DNA of 64,000 nucleotides from Candidatus Rokuibacteriota bacterium (lineage in GTDB: Bacteria; Methylomirabilota; Methylomirabilia; Rokubacteriales; CSP1-6), in the NCBI GenBank assembly GCA_003220225.1, contig QHRU01000041.1, positions 1 to 64,000 on the forward strand, in the 5' to 3' direction. Below the pieces are notes generated by a model, which saw nothing but the letters and a program-made list of their open reading frames with translations, was not told the origin of the DNA and made no database searches. Made by a program: the position numbers and the translations under genes. Below, one piece after another: positions 43,662-51,851 of this stretch; position 1 is the first letter of the stretch, and each line of letters starts with the position of its first letter.

Positions 43662-46037
43662 GTGACCTTGCGCACGATGTGGTCCCGCTGGGCCGCCCGC
43701 CTTCGCGACGTGAGAGAGGCTCGGCTTCTGGCGTGGGCGGGGACGCGGCGGCGCAGCGCGCTCGTCGCCCTCGGCCTCGCCGGCCTGGGCGGCCTGGCGC
43801 TGCTCGCGCTCCTCGTGTACTCCGCCGTCGAGCTGGCGCGCTTCGACCGCGTCGAGACGCGCCGCGCCGCGCTGGTCTACGCGGCGCCGCAAGCGCTGGC
43901 GGCCGGCGTCCAGGTGAACATCGCCGACCTGGCGGGCACGCTGACGCGGCTGTCATACCGGGAGACGCAGGGCGCGCCGGACGCGCCCGGCCAGTTCCAG
44001 CGCGACGGGAGCGACTGGGAGATCTACCTGCGCGGGCTGCCGGGACTCAGCCGCGTCCAGCGCGTGCGCGTCGAGGTGAGCGACGACCGCATTCTTCGCG
44101 TCACGCGCGACGGGCTCGACATCGGCGCCGCCGCGCTGGAGCCCGAGATCCTGGCGAGCGCCGGCGATCGGCCGGGCGAGGACCACCGCCCGGTGCGGCT
44201 GCGCGACGTGCCGTTCAGCCTGCTGCAGGCGGTGCTGGCCGCCGAGGACCATCGCTTCTTCGACCACCCGGGCGTCGATCTCCGCGGCCTCGTGCGTGCG
44301 GCGTGGGTGAACTTCCGCGCCGGGCGGGTGGCCCAGGGCGGCAGCACGATCACCCAGCAGCTCGTGAAGAACCGCCTGCTCGATCCCAAGCGCACATTCA
44401 TGCGCAAGCTGGACGAAGCGTGGCTGGCCACGCTCGTGGAGTGGCGCTACAGCAAGGAGCGGATCCTCGAGGCCTACCTCAACGAGGTCTACCTCGGGCA
44501 GCGCGGGCCGATGGCCATCCGCGGCGTTTCCTCCGCGAGCCGCGCCTACTTCGGCAAGGAGGTGCACGAGCTGACGGTGGCGGAGTCCGCGCTCCTGGCC
44601 GGCATGATCCGCGCGCCGAACACCTACTCGCCCTCCACCAATCCCGCGCGCGCACGGGAGCGGCGCGACGTCGTGCTCGGGCGCATGCGCGAGCTGGGGC
44701 GCCTGTCCGAGGCCGACTACCAGGAGGCGCGGCGCGAGCCCGTGCGGGCGCAGCTCGTGGTCGCGGCCACCCAGACCGCGCCCTACTTCGCGGACCACGT
44801 GCGTCAGGAGCTGGAGGCGCGCCTCGGCAGCGGCGCCCTCGGCGCGCGCGACGTCCGCGTGTTCACCTCCCTCGATCTCACGCTGCAGCGCCTGGCCGAG
44901 AGCGCCGTCGAGCGTGGGCTCGCGCGGCTGGAGGCGAAGCGGCCGACGCTGCGCGGCAACGACGACGCCCATCGCCTGCAGGCGGCGCTGGTCGTCCTCG
45001 ACCCCGCCACCGGCCAGATCCGGGCGCTCGTGGGCGGCCGCAGCTATCAGGCGAGTCAGTTCAATCGCGCCACGCTGGCGCACCGCCAGCCCGGCTCCGC
45101 GTTCAAGCCGTTCGTCTACGCCGCGGCGCTGACCGCGCCGCCCGGCGGCGGGCGCGGCTTCACGGCGGCGACGTTCCTCGACGACTCACCGCTGACGCTG
45201 ACCGTGAACGGCGCGCCGTGGTCGCCGCGCAACTACGAGGACCGCTACCAGGGCCGCGTGACCGTGCGCGAGGCTCTCCAGCAGTCGCTCAATGCGGCCA
45301 CCGTGCGCCTCGCGCAGGACGTGGGACTGCCGACCATCGTGGAGCGCGCGCACGCGTTCGGGATCGAGAGCCGACTCGCGCCCGTGCCCGCCATGGCCCT
45401 CGGCTCCTTCGAGGTGACGCCGCTCGAGCTGGCGCGCGCGTATCTGCCGTTCCTCAACGGCGGCCAGCGCACGCCGCCCGCTCACGCGGTCCGCGCGGTC
45501 CAGGACCCCGGCGGCGCCCTCGACGTCGACGAGGAGCCGTCGAAGTCGGTGATGTCGCCGGCGGAGGCGTACCTCATGACCTCGCTGCTCGAGGGCGTGA
45601 TCACCGCGGGCACCGGCGCCTCCGCGCGCGCGCTCGGCGTGACCGGCGCCGTCGCGGGCAAGACCGGGACGACCAACGACGGGCGCGACGCGTGGTTCGT
45701 CGGCGGCGCCCCGGGGCTGCTGGCCGCGGTGTGGGTCGGCTACGACAGCGGCGAACCGCACGGCCTCAGCGGGGCCGAGGGTGCCCTGCCGATCTGGGCG
45801 GAGTTCATGCGGCCCGCGCTCGAGAGCGTCGCCAGCCAAGGCTTCACCGTGCCGTCGGGCGTGACGTTCGTCGAGATCGATCTCACCAACGGCAAGCTCG
45901 CGAACCGCTTCTGCCCGCGCACCGGGAAGGAGGTCTTCCTCAACGGCACCGAGCCCGAGGCCTGCCGCGAGCACGGTGGCCTCGGCGACCGCGTGGAGGA
46001 CTGGTGGAACCGATTCCGCGGCTGGCTGCGGCGCTGA
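43662..46037 (+). CDS. Class A penicillin-binding protein, PBP1B-like
   Basis: The 791-residue bifunctional peptidoglycan synthase has a short cytoplasmic start, one membrane segment (about 33-60), a UB2H-like region (VYAAPQALAAGVQVNIADLAGTL), a glycosyltransferase domain (AVLAAEDHRFFDHPGVDLRGLVRA, GGSTITQQLVKNRLL, KERILEAYLNEVYLGQ) and a transpeptidase domain with the active Ser in PGSAFKPFVYA, the SLN motif and KTGTTND. Start GTG 43662; ATG 43677 is an alternative. It overlaps the RlpA gene by 34 bp. Confidence 0.95.
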   Translation: MTLRTMWSRWAARLRDVREARLLAWAGTRRRSALVALGLAGLGGLALLALLVYSAVELARFDRVETRRAALVYAAPQALAAGVQVNIADLAGTLTRLSYRETQGAPDAPGQFQRDGSDWEIYLRGLPGLSRVQRVRVEVSDDRILRVTRDGLDIGAAALEPEILASAGDRPGEDHRPVRLRDVPFSLLQAVLAAEDHRFFDHPGVDLRGLVRAAWVNFRAGRVAQGGSTITQQLVKNRLLDPKRTFMRKLDEAWLATLVEWRYSKERILEAYLNEVYLGQRGPMAIRGVSSASRAYFGKEVHELTVAESALLAGMIRAPNTYSPSTNPARARERRDVVLGRMRELGRLSEADYQEARREPVRAQLVVAATQTAPYFADHVRQELEARLGSGALGARDVRVFTSLDLTLQRLAESAVERGLARLEAKRPTLRGNDDAHRLQAALVVLDPATGQIRALVGGRSYQASQFNRATLAHRQPGSAFKPFVYAAALTAPPGGGRGFTAATFLDDSPLTLTVNGAPWSPRNYEDRYQGRVTVREALQQSLNAATVRLAQDVGLPTIVERAHAFGIESRLAPVPAMALGSFEVTPLELARAYLPFLNGGQRTPPAHAVRAVQDPGGALDVDEEPSKSVMSPAEAYLMTSLLEGVITAGTGASARALGVTGAVAGKTGTTNDGRDAWFVGGAPGLLAAVWVGYDSGEPHGLSGAEGALPIWAEFMRPALESVASQGFTVPSGVTFVEIDLTNGKLANRFCPRTGKEVFLNGTEPEACREHGGLGDRVEDWWNRFRGWLRR

Positions 46038-46444
46038 CCCTCGTGGCGCTCGCGGCGGCGGCGTGCGCGCCGACGCGCCGGCAGCCCCCGACCGCCGCGT
46101 CGGCGCCGACGCCGACTCCGCCCGGGGCGCGCGCGCTGCCGCCGGAGGCGCGCGCCGTCTGGACGGGCACGGCCTCGTGGTACGGCGAGGCCCACCACCG
46201 CAAGAAGACGGCGAGCGGCGAGCCGTTCGACATGCACGCGCTCACCGCGGCGCACCGCACGCTGCCGTTCGGCACGCGCGTGCTGGTCACGAACCTCGCC
46301 AACGGGCGCGCGGTCGAGGTGCGCATCAACGATCGCGGTCCCGTCGTGCATGACCGCATCATCGATCTTTCCTACGGCGCCGCCCGCGCGCTCGACGCGG
46401 TGGGCGCCGGCGTCTTCCGCGTGCGGATCGCCGTCCTCGAATAG
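46004..46444 (+). CDS. rlpA: RlpA-like septal-ring lipoprotein
   Basis: The 146-residue protein starts at GTG 46004 within the PBP 3' end. It has a lipoprotein signal (VALAAAAC, lipid-modified Cys about 21), a Pro/Thr linker and the double-psi beta-barrel of RlpA: GTASWYGEAHHRKKTASGEPFD, LPFGTRVLVTNLANGRAVEVRINDRGP. RlpA proteins cleave denuded glycan strands at the septum; the catalytic Asp/Glu positions appear kept. No SPOR domain is present, so this is a short form. Coupling with PBP1B fits cell-wall growth. Confidence 0.88.
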   Translation: MEPIPRLAAALTLVALAAAACAPTRRQPPTAASAPTPTPPGARALPPEARAVWTGTASWYGEAHHRKKTASGEPFDMHALTAAHRTLPFGTRVLVTNLANGRAVEVRINDRGPVVHDRIIDLSYGAARALDAVGAGVFRVRIAVLE

Positions 46445-46449
46445 GTCCG

Positions 46450-46455
46450 TATACT
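46450..46455 (+). promoter_or_regulatory. -10-like box before a truncated kinase gene
   Basis: TATACT lies 10 nt before ATG 46466. It appears to be the old promoter of a sensor kinase gene of which only the start remains. Confidence 0.35.
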
Positions 46456-46465
46456 GAGCGTGAGC

Positions 46466-46576
46466 ATGACGCTCCGGTCCCACCTGATCACCCTCGTCGT
46501 GGTGGCCGTCCCGCTGAGGGTCAGACCCGGGCCGGCTCCGCCCGCATCTCGCCGAAGACGCGCGAGGCCACGATGA
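46466..46576 (+). pseudogene. N-terminal stub of a sensor histidine kinase
   Basis: The frame opens MTLRSHLITLVVVAVPL, the typical start of membrane histidine kinases (first transmembrane helix), then at about codon 18 turns into unrelated Arg/Pro-rich sequence that is antisense to the CMD gene, and stops at 46576. This looks like a deletion junction. Two receiver-only response regulators remain 1.2 kb downstream. Confidence 0.45.
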
Positions 46577-46922
46577 GGGCGTCGCGCGCGAACGGCGCGC
46601 CGACGTAGCCGGTGAGCTGGATCAGCGCCTCCGTCAGCTCCTCTTCCGTCCAGCCCTGCCGCAGCGCCATGCGGAGATGGATGGCCAGCTCGGGCTCGCG
46701 TCCCGTCGCCGCGTCGGAGACGACGCACACCAGCGTGCGCGTCTTGAGGTCGAGGCCGGGGCGCGTCCACAGCATGCCGAAGATCGCCTCCGTCGCCACG
46801 TCGATGAACTTGCCCATGACGGGATCGGCGTAGACCGTCTTCGTCGAGCGGTCGACGAACGCGTCGCCCAGCAGCCGCCGCCGCATCTCCGCGCCCTTCC
46901 GGTACGTTTCGCTGTCCTTCAT
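46521..46922 (-). CDS. Carboxymuconolactone decarboxylase-family protein (no CxxC)
   Basis: The 133-residue product has the CMD fold pattern: FIDVATEAIFGMLWTRPGLDLKTRTLVCVVSDAATGREPELAIHLRMALRQGWTEEELTEALIQL and a C-terminal YVGAPFARDALIVA. It lacks the redox CxxC, so a decarboxylase/isomerase-like or binding role is more likely than peroxidase. ATG 46922 has an AAAGAGAGG ribosome site. It is divergent from the peroxiredoxin selenoprotein with a 113-nt gap. Confidence 0.83.
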   Translation of the reverse strand: MKDSETYRKGAEMRRRLLGDAFVDRSTKTVYADPVMGKFIDVATEAIFGMLWTRPGLDLKTRTLVCVVSDAATGREPELAIHLRMALRQGWTEEELTEALIQLTGYVGAPFARDALIVASRVFGEMRAEPARV

Positions 46923-47021
46923 CGGGGGCCTCTCTTTCCGCAGTGCGGCCATTCGGATTTCGCGGGGCTGGGGCCCCGCCGTCCGAGGCGAGCCTATGAA
47001 CGAGCCGAGAGACACGCAGGA

Positions 47022-47027
47022 TATACT
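47022..47027 (+). promoter_or_regulatory. -10-like box of the peroxiredoxin gene
   Basis: TATACT ends 8 nt before ATG 47036 and no ribosome site is present, suggesting a leaderless mRNA. Confidence 0.4.
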
Positions 47028-47035
47028 GCGACGCC

Positions 47036-47500
47036 ATGACGGGCCTGCGCTTCGGCCAACCCGCGCCAGAGTTCTCGCTGCCGGCCGGCACGGGCGGCGA
47101 GGTGCGCCTGGCGGACTTTCGCGGCCGCGACGTGGTGCTCATCTTCTACTGCTTCGACTGGGGCAGCATCTGAACGCCCGAGCTGAGCGACCTCGTCGAG
47201 GTCGCCGAGCGCGCGCGCGAGCGCGGCGCTGCCGTGCTCGCGATCAGCGGCGACAGCCCCGCCTGTCACGCGGCCTTCGCGGCGGCGCGGAAATTCCCGT
47301 TCCCGCTGCTGAGCGACCTCCACCGGAGCGTCATCGACGCGTACGGCGTGCTCGACGCGGACCGCAACGTCGCCTGGCGCTCGACGTTCGTGATCGACCG
47401 CGACGGCGTCCTGCGCTGGGGCCAGGCCGGCGACCGCCAGATGGTGCGCGACGGCGCCGAGATCCTGCGCGTCCTCGAGCTGATCGGCCGTCTGCGCTGA
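47036..47500 (+). CDS. Peroxiredoxin selenoprotein (UGA = Sec at the peroxidatic position)
   Basis: The frame encodes 154 residues with an in-frame TGA at codon 46 (47171-47173). It begins MTGLRFGQPAPEFSLP and has DVVLIFYCFDWGSI-U-TPELSDLVEVAERARE, then AVLAISGDSPACHAAFAAARKFPFPLLSD and TFVIDRDGVLRW. The TGA falls exactly where AhpE/BCP-type peroxiredoxins have the peroxidatic Cys (motif xxCxxEL). Sequence after the TGA is intact, and a hairpin lies just downstream. Cys77 could be the resolving residue. Role: peroxide reduction in the cytoplasm. The alternative, a nonsense mutation, is unlikely given the position. Confidence 0.88.
47187..47205 (+). promoter_or_regulatory. Candidate bacterial SECIS element (peroxiredoxin gene)
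   Basis: Starting 13 nt after the UGA, GCGACCTC pairs perfectly with GAGGTCGC (8 bp) around the loop GTC. The loop centre is about 23 nt from the UGA, within the range known for bacterial SECIS elements, and G is the first loop base. The AhpD-like gene's loop also contains GTC. Confidence 0.65.
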
Positions 47501-47801
47501 CGGCTGTTCGAGCCCGCAGCCGAAAGGCGAGGCGCACCTGTGATGCGATCGCTGGCATCCGCCATGCGCGAGTTCCGGCCACGCTCACGCGAAGGAGGGG
47601 TTCGCGTGGCACGGGTTCGGCGCTCACCGCGACTGCGCCCGGCAGGAAGAAGCGCGCGAGACTTCGGATCGTCTAGACAACGACGATGTAATCCGTACAA
47701 GTACCTCAGGAATTCAGGAGAATTTTTTTCAGGGCTACCTTTTGGCGGGGGGCGGCGTAGTGTGGCGGCAGTGATCGATCCACCGCCCAGGAGGGGCGTT
47801 A
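47501..47801. other. Intergenic region without recognisable gene
   Basis: This 301-nt region contains no conserved frame; frames present are Arg-rich shadows. A locally AT-richer stretch with a T-run (about 47721-47730) followed by CTACCTTTTGGCGGGG may hold the promoter of the response regulators, and GAGGGG just before GTG 47802 is their ribosome site. No structured RNA could be identified by eye. Confidence 0.5.
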
Positions 47802-48215
47802 GTGGCAGGCAGCAAACCGTCCGCGGCCACCGTCGACTTGACGGGTGTTCATGTCCTGATCGTCGAGGACGACGAAGACAGCAGGCAGCTTTTGGCGACT
47901 TTTCTCGAATACTGTGGCGCGCTCGTCACGATGTGCCACTCGACGGAGTCGGCGCTTGAGGACCTCGCCGAATACCGGCCCCACGTGATCGTCTCGGACC
48001 TCTCGCTGCCCGGCGCCGACGGCCTGCAGTTCATCCGCGCGCTGCGCCGGCTCGAGCCGGAGGCGGGCGGCGACGTCCCCGCCATCGCCGTCAGCGCGTA
48101 CGACAAGGACTTCACCGCGATCGAAGCGAGAACGGCGGGGTACACCGGCTACCTCGCGAAGCCCGTCAACCTCGACGATCTCGTGACTCTGGTTCACGAC
48201 CTGGTGAACCCCTGA
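47802..48215 (+). CDS. Receiver-only response regulator
   Basis: The 137-residue protein is a single REC domain: acidic pair in LIVEDDEDSRQLL, phospho-acceptor Asp in VIVSDLSLPGADG, Thr/Ser switch in IAVSAYDKDF and Lys in YLAKPVNLDDL. There is no output domain, so it acts by protein contact or as a phosphate sink. Start GTG 47802 follows a GAGGGG ribosome site. Its stop overlaps the next ATG (TGATG). Confidence 0.9.
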   Translation: MAGSKPSAATVDLTGVHVLIVEDDEDSRQLLATFLEYCGALVTMCHSTESALEDLAEYRPHVIVSDLSLPGADGLQFIRALRRLEPEAGGDVPAIAVSAYDKDFTAIEARTAGYTGYLAKPVNLDDLVTLVHDLVNP

Positions 48216-48664
48216 TGACACCGACGCGGCCGGCCATGCTTCCCGATCTGACGGGACTGACGATCCTCGTCATCGAGGACAACTTCGACGCGCTGAACCT
48301 CATCCGCGCGATCCTCGACACCGCGGGCGCGCACCCGCTGCTGGCGACGCACACCGGCCAGGCCCGCGAGTACCTCCGCACGCGCAAGGCTCACCTGATT
48401 CTGTGCGACCTCAACCTGCCCGGCGAGGACGGCACGCAGTTCATGGCGTGGCTGCGCGCGCGCCCGCCGGCAGAGGGCGGCGACATTCCCGCCATCGCCA
48501 TCACCGCGCACTACGAGGACTTTCCCGTCTCCGGCGCGCGCGGGTTCACGGCCTATCTGCGCAAGCCGCTCCAGATGGACCGGCTGTGCCGCACGATCGC
48601 CGCGCTCTGCGGCCGCGACGCCGCCGATGCAGGCGAGGCGTCGGCCGGCGCCGCCTCGCTCTGA
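48215..48664 (+). CDS. Receiver-only response regulator
   Basis: The 149-residue REC protein has ILVIEDNFDALNLI, phospho-acceptor Asp in LILCDLNLPGEDG, Thr in IAITAHYEDF and Lys in YLRKPLQMDRL, followed by a short Ala-rich tail. It is coupled to the first regulator by one-base overlap and is similar to it, so the two probably arose by duplication. No intact histidine kinase is beside them; a kinase stub lies at 46466. Confidence 0.9.
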   Translation: MTPTRPAMLPDLTGLTILVIEDNFDALNLIRAILDTAGAHPLLATHTGQAREYLRTRKAHLILCDLNLPGEDGTQFMAWLRARPPAEGGDIPAIAITAHYEDFPVSGARGFTAYLRKPLQMDRLCRTIAALCGRDAADAGEASAGAASL

Positions 48665-49636
48665 TCAGCCGACCAGGTTCTCGGGCGGCTCGCCACGCGC
48701 GGTGCGGCGGATGTTCTCCGCGATGAGCCGCGCGCGCGCCTGCAGCATCCCCTCCGTCCAGCCCGACACGTGCGGCGTCATGAGCACGTTCGGCAGCGTG
48801 TGGAACGGCTGGCGCGCGGGCAGCGTCGGCGCCGCGTCGGTCGGATAGCGATACCAGACGTCGAGCGCGGCCGCGGCGATCGCGCGCTCCGCGAGCGCCC
48901 GGTACAGCGCCGCCTCGTCGACGATCTCCGCGCGCGCCACGTTCACGAGCACGGCCGTCGGCTTCATCGCCCGGAGCTGCGCCTCGCCGATCAGCCCGCG
49001 CGTGGCGGCGGTGGCCGGCATCGTGATCGCGAGGTAATCGGAGCGTCGGAGCACCTCGTCGAGAATCTCCAGGCCCCCGAGCAGCGCGAGCCCGTCCGGC
49101 GCGGAGCGCGCGACGTCACGACGGATCGCGCAGATGGCCATGTCGAACGCCCGGGCGCGCCGGGCCAGCGCCTGGCCGATGTGCCCGTAGCCGAGAATGC
49201 CGAGGGTCTTGCCGGCCAGCTCCGGCCACGGCGGCGGCGGCGCGGTGCCGACGGCCCACTGGCTCTCCCAGGCTCCACGCCGGAGCGCCGCGTCGAGCCG
49301 CACGAAGCCGCGCGTGAGCGCGAGCATCGCGCCGAGCACGTATTCGGCGATGCCGACCTCGTGGCCGTACGCGTTGGCGAGGGCCGTCCCCGCGGGCAGC
49401 GCGGCGCGGTCGATCCGCTCGAGGCCCGCGCCGGGCACCTGCACGAGCTTCAGCCGTCCCGCCGCCGCGCCCATCTCGCGGGTGAACGCCATCGTCACCA
49501 GCACGTCCACGTCGCCGAGCTTGCCCACGATGCCGGCCTCATCGGCGACGACGACCTCGCACGGGAGGCCGAGGTGGGCCCGCACGGGGGCCTCGAGGCT
49601 GGCGGCAAAGGTTCCGGCGAAGGCGACGGCAAGCAT
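48665..49636 (-). CDS. D-2-hydroxyacid dehydrogenase family protein
   Basis: The 323-residue protein has the NAD-binding motif TLGILGYGHIGQALARRARAFDM, VNVARAEIVDEAALYRALAE (substrate Arg), a catalytic Glu region replaced by ALDVWYRYPTDA, and the catalytic His in LMTPHVSGWTEG. The GHIGQA Rossmann motif and HVSG are like formate dehydrogenase-type or glyoxylate reductase-type members; the substrate is unknown. Converges with the response regulators without gap. Confidence 0.87.
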   Translation of the reverse strand: MLAVAFAGTFAASLEAPVRAHLGLPCEVVVADEAGIVGKLGDVDVLVTMAFTREMGAAAGRLKLVQVPGAGLERIDRAALPAGTALANAYGHEVGIAEYVLGAMLALTRGFVRLDAALRRGAWESQWAVGTAPPPPWPELAGKTLGILGYGHIGQALARRARAFDMAICAIRRDVARSAPDGLALLGGLEILDEVLRRSDYLAITMPATAATRGLIGEAQLRAMKPTAVLVNVARAEIVDEAALYRALAERAIAAAALDVWYRYPTDAAPTLPARQPFHTLPNVLMTPHVSGWTEGMLQARARLIAENIRRTARGEPPENLVG

Positions 49637-49801
49637 GGCGGCTCCTCCCCAGCCTGATCCTCGGCGGGAGCCGGCGCCAGATCAATTACCCGGCACGTAG
49701 GCCACGGCGACCGGCGCGTCCGCCGTCCGAATTCGAGAGCAAGGAGCGGAGTGCCGGCAGGCGCGCGATGGCCGAGGATGAGGACACGAAAAGGAGGCAT
49801 C

Positions 49802-50887
49802 ATGGTGAGCGTGGCGACGAAACATCCAAACGGTTCCCCGGCGTTCTCCAGCGACCCCGGGCGGTGGGCGGCCGTCGTCCGACGCGACCGGCGCGCTGAC
49901 GGCGTCTTCTATTACTCCGTCCGCACGACCGGCGTGTATTGCCGGCCCTCCTGCGCGGCGCGTCTGGCCCGGCGCGAGAACGTGCGCTTCCACGCGACGT
50001 GCGCGGACGCCGAGCGTGCGGGCTTCCGGCCGTGCAAGCGCTGCCGCCCGGACAGCCCCGGGCTCGTCGAGGCGCGCGCCGAAGCGGTGGCCCGGGCGTG
50101 CCGCCTCATCGAGACGGCCGAGGAGGTGCCGAGCCTCGACGCCCTGGCGGACGCCGCCGGCCTCAGCCGCTTCCACTTCCATCGCGTCTTCAAGACGACC
50201 ACCGGGCTCACGCCCAAGGCCTACGCGGCGGCGCACCGCGCGCGGCGCGTCCGCGACGAGCTGTCGCGCAGCGACTCCGTGACCGACGCGATCTACGGCG
50301 CGGGCTTCAACTCGAGCGGCCGCTTCTATGCGACGGCGTCGGAGGTGCTCGGGATGACGCCGACCGACTTCCGCGCCGGCGGCGACGGCGCCGCGATCCG
50401 GTTCGCGGTCGGCGAGTGCTCGCTCGGCTCCATCCTCGTGGCCGCCACCGAGCGCGGCGTCTGCTCGATCCTGCTCGGCGACGATCCGGACGCGCTGGCG
50501 CGTCAGCTCCAGGACCGATTTCCCAAGGCGCGGCTGATCGGCGGTGACCGCGACTTCGAGCGGCTGGTCGCGAAGGTGGTCGGCTTCGTCGAGGCGCCCG
50601 CGCTCGGCCTCGACCTGCCGCTGGACGTGCGCGGCACCGCGTTCCAGCAGCGCGTGTGGCAGGCGCTGCGCGAGATCCCCGCCGGCGCCACGTCGACGTA
50701 TACGAAGATCGCCGCGCGCATCGGCGCGCCGAAGGCCGTGCGGGCGGTGGCGCGCGCGTGCGCGTCGAACACCCTCGCGGTGGCCATTCCCTGCCACCGC
50801 GTCGTGCGCCACGACGGCGGGCTCTCGGGCTACCGCTGGGGCGTCAAGCGCAAGCGCCTGCTGCTCGAGCGCGAAGCCGTCTCGTAG
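49802..50887 (+). CDS. ada: Ada-type bifunctional DNA repair methyltransferase/regulator
   Basis: The 361-residue protein has the N-terminal zinc domain that accepts methyl from phosphotriesters (GVYCRPSC, then FRPCKRC: Cys47, 51, 78, 81), an AraC-type DNA-binding domain (LDALADAAGLSRFHFHRVFKTTTGLTP) and a C-terminal O6-alkylguanine methyltransferase with acceptor Cys in VAIPCHRVVRHDGGLSGYRWG. It repairs alkylation and activates its own regulon. ATG 49802 has AAGGAGG upstream. Length matches E. coli Ada (354). Confidence 0.95.
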   Translation: MVSVATKHPNGSPAFSSDPGRWAAVVRRDRRADGVFYYSVRTTGVYCRPSCAARLARRENVRFHATCADAERAGFRPCKRCRPDSPGLVEARAEAVARACRLIETAEEVPSLDALADAAGLSRFHFHRVFKTTTGLTPKAYAAAHRARRVRDELSRSDSVTDAIYGAGFNSSGRFYATASEVLGMTPTDFRAGGDGAAIRFAVGECSLGSILVAATERGVCSILLGDDPDALARQLQDRFPKARLIGGDRDFERLVAKVVGFVEAPALGLDLPLDVRGTAFQQRVWQALREIPAGATSTYTKIAARIGAPKAVRAVARACASNTLAVAIPCHRVVRHDGGLSGYRWGVKRKRLLLEREAVS

Positions 50888-50892
50888 CGCCC

Positions 50893-50974
50893 ATGGTCAA
50901 AGGGGGCCTCGAAGGGCCCCCTTTACCCCCAATCGCTCGGAGGCGCCCCGGGGAACCCGGGGCGCCCCTCGTTC
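50893..50974 (-). repeat. Bipartite palindromic element, copy after ada
   Basis: This copy follows the ada stop codon in the order stop, module A (AAAGGGGGCC / GGCCCCCTTT), C-run, CGCTCGGA, module B (GGCGCCCCGGGGAACCCGGGGCGCC). Module A is the best terminator candidate among the copies. Confidence 0.85.
50899..50924 (+). terminator. Hairpin terminator candidate after ada
   Basis: A perfect 10-bp stem AAAGGGGGCC / GGCCCCCTTT with loop TCGAAG lies 12 nt after the ada stop. Being flanked by A- and T-runs it could work on both strands, but the T-run is only three bases. Confidence 0.5.
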
Positions 50975-50994
50975 CACTGAGCATCCCCGGCCAT

Positions 50995-51825
50995 CTAAGC
51001 ATCCCCGGCCATGGTGAGGCCGTGGATGAAGCGGTCGATGACGACGTTGAACAGCACGGCCGCCGGCACTCCGACGAGGAGACCGCCGGCCATCAGCGAG
51101 CCCCAGAAGTAGATGTCGCCCCGGATCAGCATGGTCGGCAGCCCCACCGTGACGACTTTCTGATCCACGGGCGCGGCCATCACGACCGCGTAGAGATACT
51201 CCTGCATCGCGAGCGTGAACGCGAAGATCGCGATGGTCGCGATTCCGGGACGGCTCAGGGGCAGGACCACGTGCAGGATCGCGCCGACGCGCCCGCAGCC
51301 GTCCACCCACGCCGCCTCCTCGATCTCCGGCGGCAGGCCGCGCAGGAAGCCGAACATGAGCCAGGTGGCGATCGGGATGGTGAAGGTCGGGTAGACGAGC
51401 ACCAGCGCCCACCACGAGTCGAAGAGCCCGAGCTGGCCGATCACGTACGTGAGCGGCAGGAAGAGGATGATCGGCGGCACCAGGTAGGTCATGAAGATCG
51501 CGGTCGCGGTGTGGCCCGCGCCGGGCAGCCGCAGCCGCGCCAGCGCGTAACCGGCCGGCACCGCGGTGGCCACCGTGATCACCACCACGCACACCGACAC
51601 CATCGCCGTGTTCACGAACCACGTGCCGAACCACGTCTGCGTGAACAGCAGGTGGAAGTGCTTGAGCGTCGGCGGCTCGTAGAACCAGAAAGGAATGCCG
51701 CGCATCGAGTAGAGGTCGCGCTCGTGCTTGAAGGCGGTGATCACCATCCAGAGAACGGGGAACAGCGCGATGAAGAGAAACGGCGCCAGCCCCGCGTAGA
51801 TCAGGACGCGCTTCATCCACGACAT
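50995..51825 (-). CDS. ABC transporter permease, MalG/UgpE-like (orphan)
   Basis: The 276-residue inner-membrane protein has six hydrophobic segments and the binding-protein-dependent transport EAA loop EEAAWVDGCGRVGAILHVVLPLSRPG. The N-terminal ITAFKHERDLYSMRGIP is typical of MalG-type carbohydrate permeases. A partner permease, ATPase and binding protein are all missing on its strand; the gene beside it is an unrelated broken binding protein. An 18-bp direct duplication covers its last codons and stop. Probably part of a truncated locus. Confidence 0.88.
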   Translation of the reverse strand: MSWMKRVLIYAGLAPFLFIALFPVLWMVITAFKHERDLYSMRGIPFWFYEPPTLKHFHLLFTQTWFGTWFVNTAMVSVCVVVITVATAVPAGYALARLRLPGAGHTATAIFMTYLVPPIILFLPLTYVIGQLGLFDSWWALVLVYPTFTIPIATWLMFGFLRGLPPEIEEAAWVDGCGRVGAILHVVLPLSRPGIATIAIFAFTLAMQEYLYAVVMAAPVDQKVVTVGLPTMLIRGDIYFWGSLMAGGLLVGVPAAVLFNVVIDRFIHGLTMAGDA

Positions 51826-51851
51826 GATAAGGTCTCCGCGCGGAGGTCCCC

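Noticed and set aside
43505-46003. Upstream extension of the RlpA frame through the PBP gene
   Set aside because: The translation is low-complexity Arg/Ala sequence antiphase to the PBP; the lipoprotein signal sets the RlpA start at 46004.
47540-47959. A 139-codon plus-strand frame between the peroxiredoxin and the regulators
   Set aside because: Its translation is Arg-rich without motifs and overlaps the well-supported response regulator in another frame.
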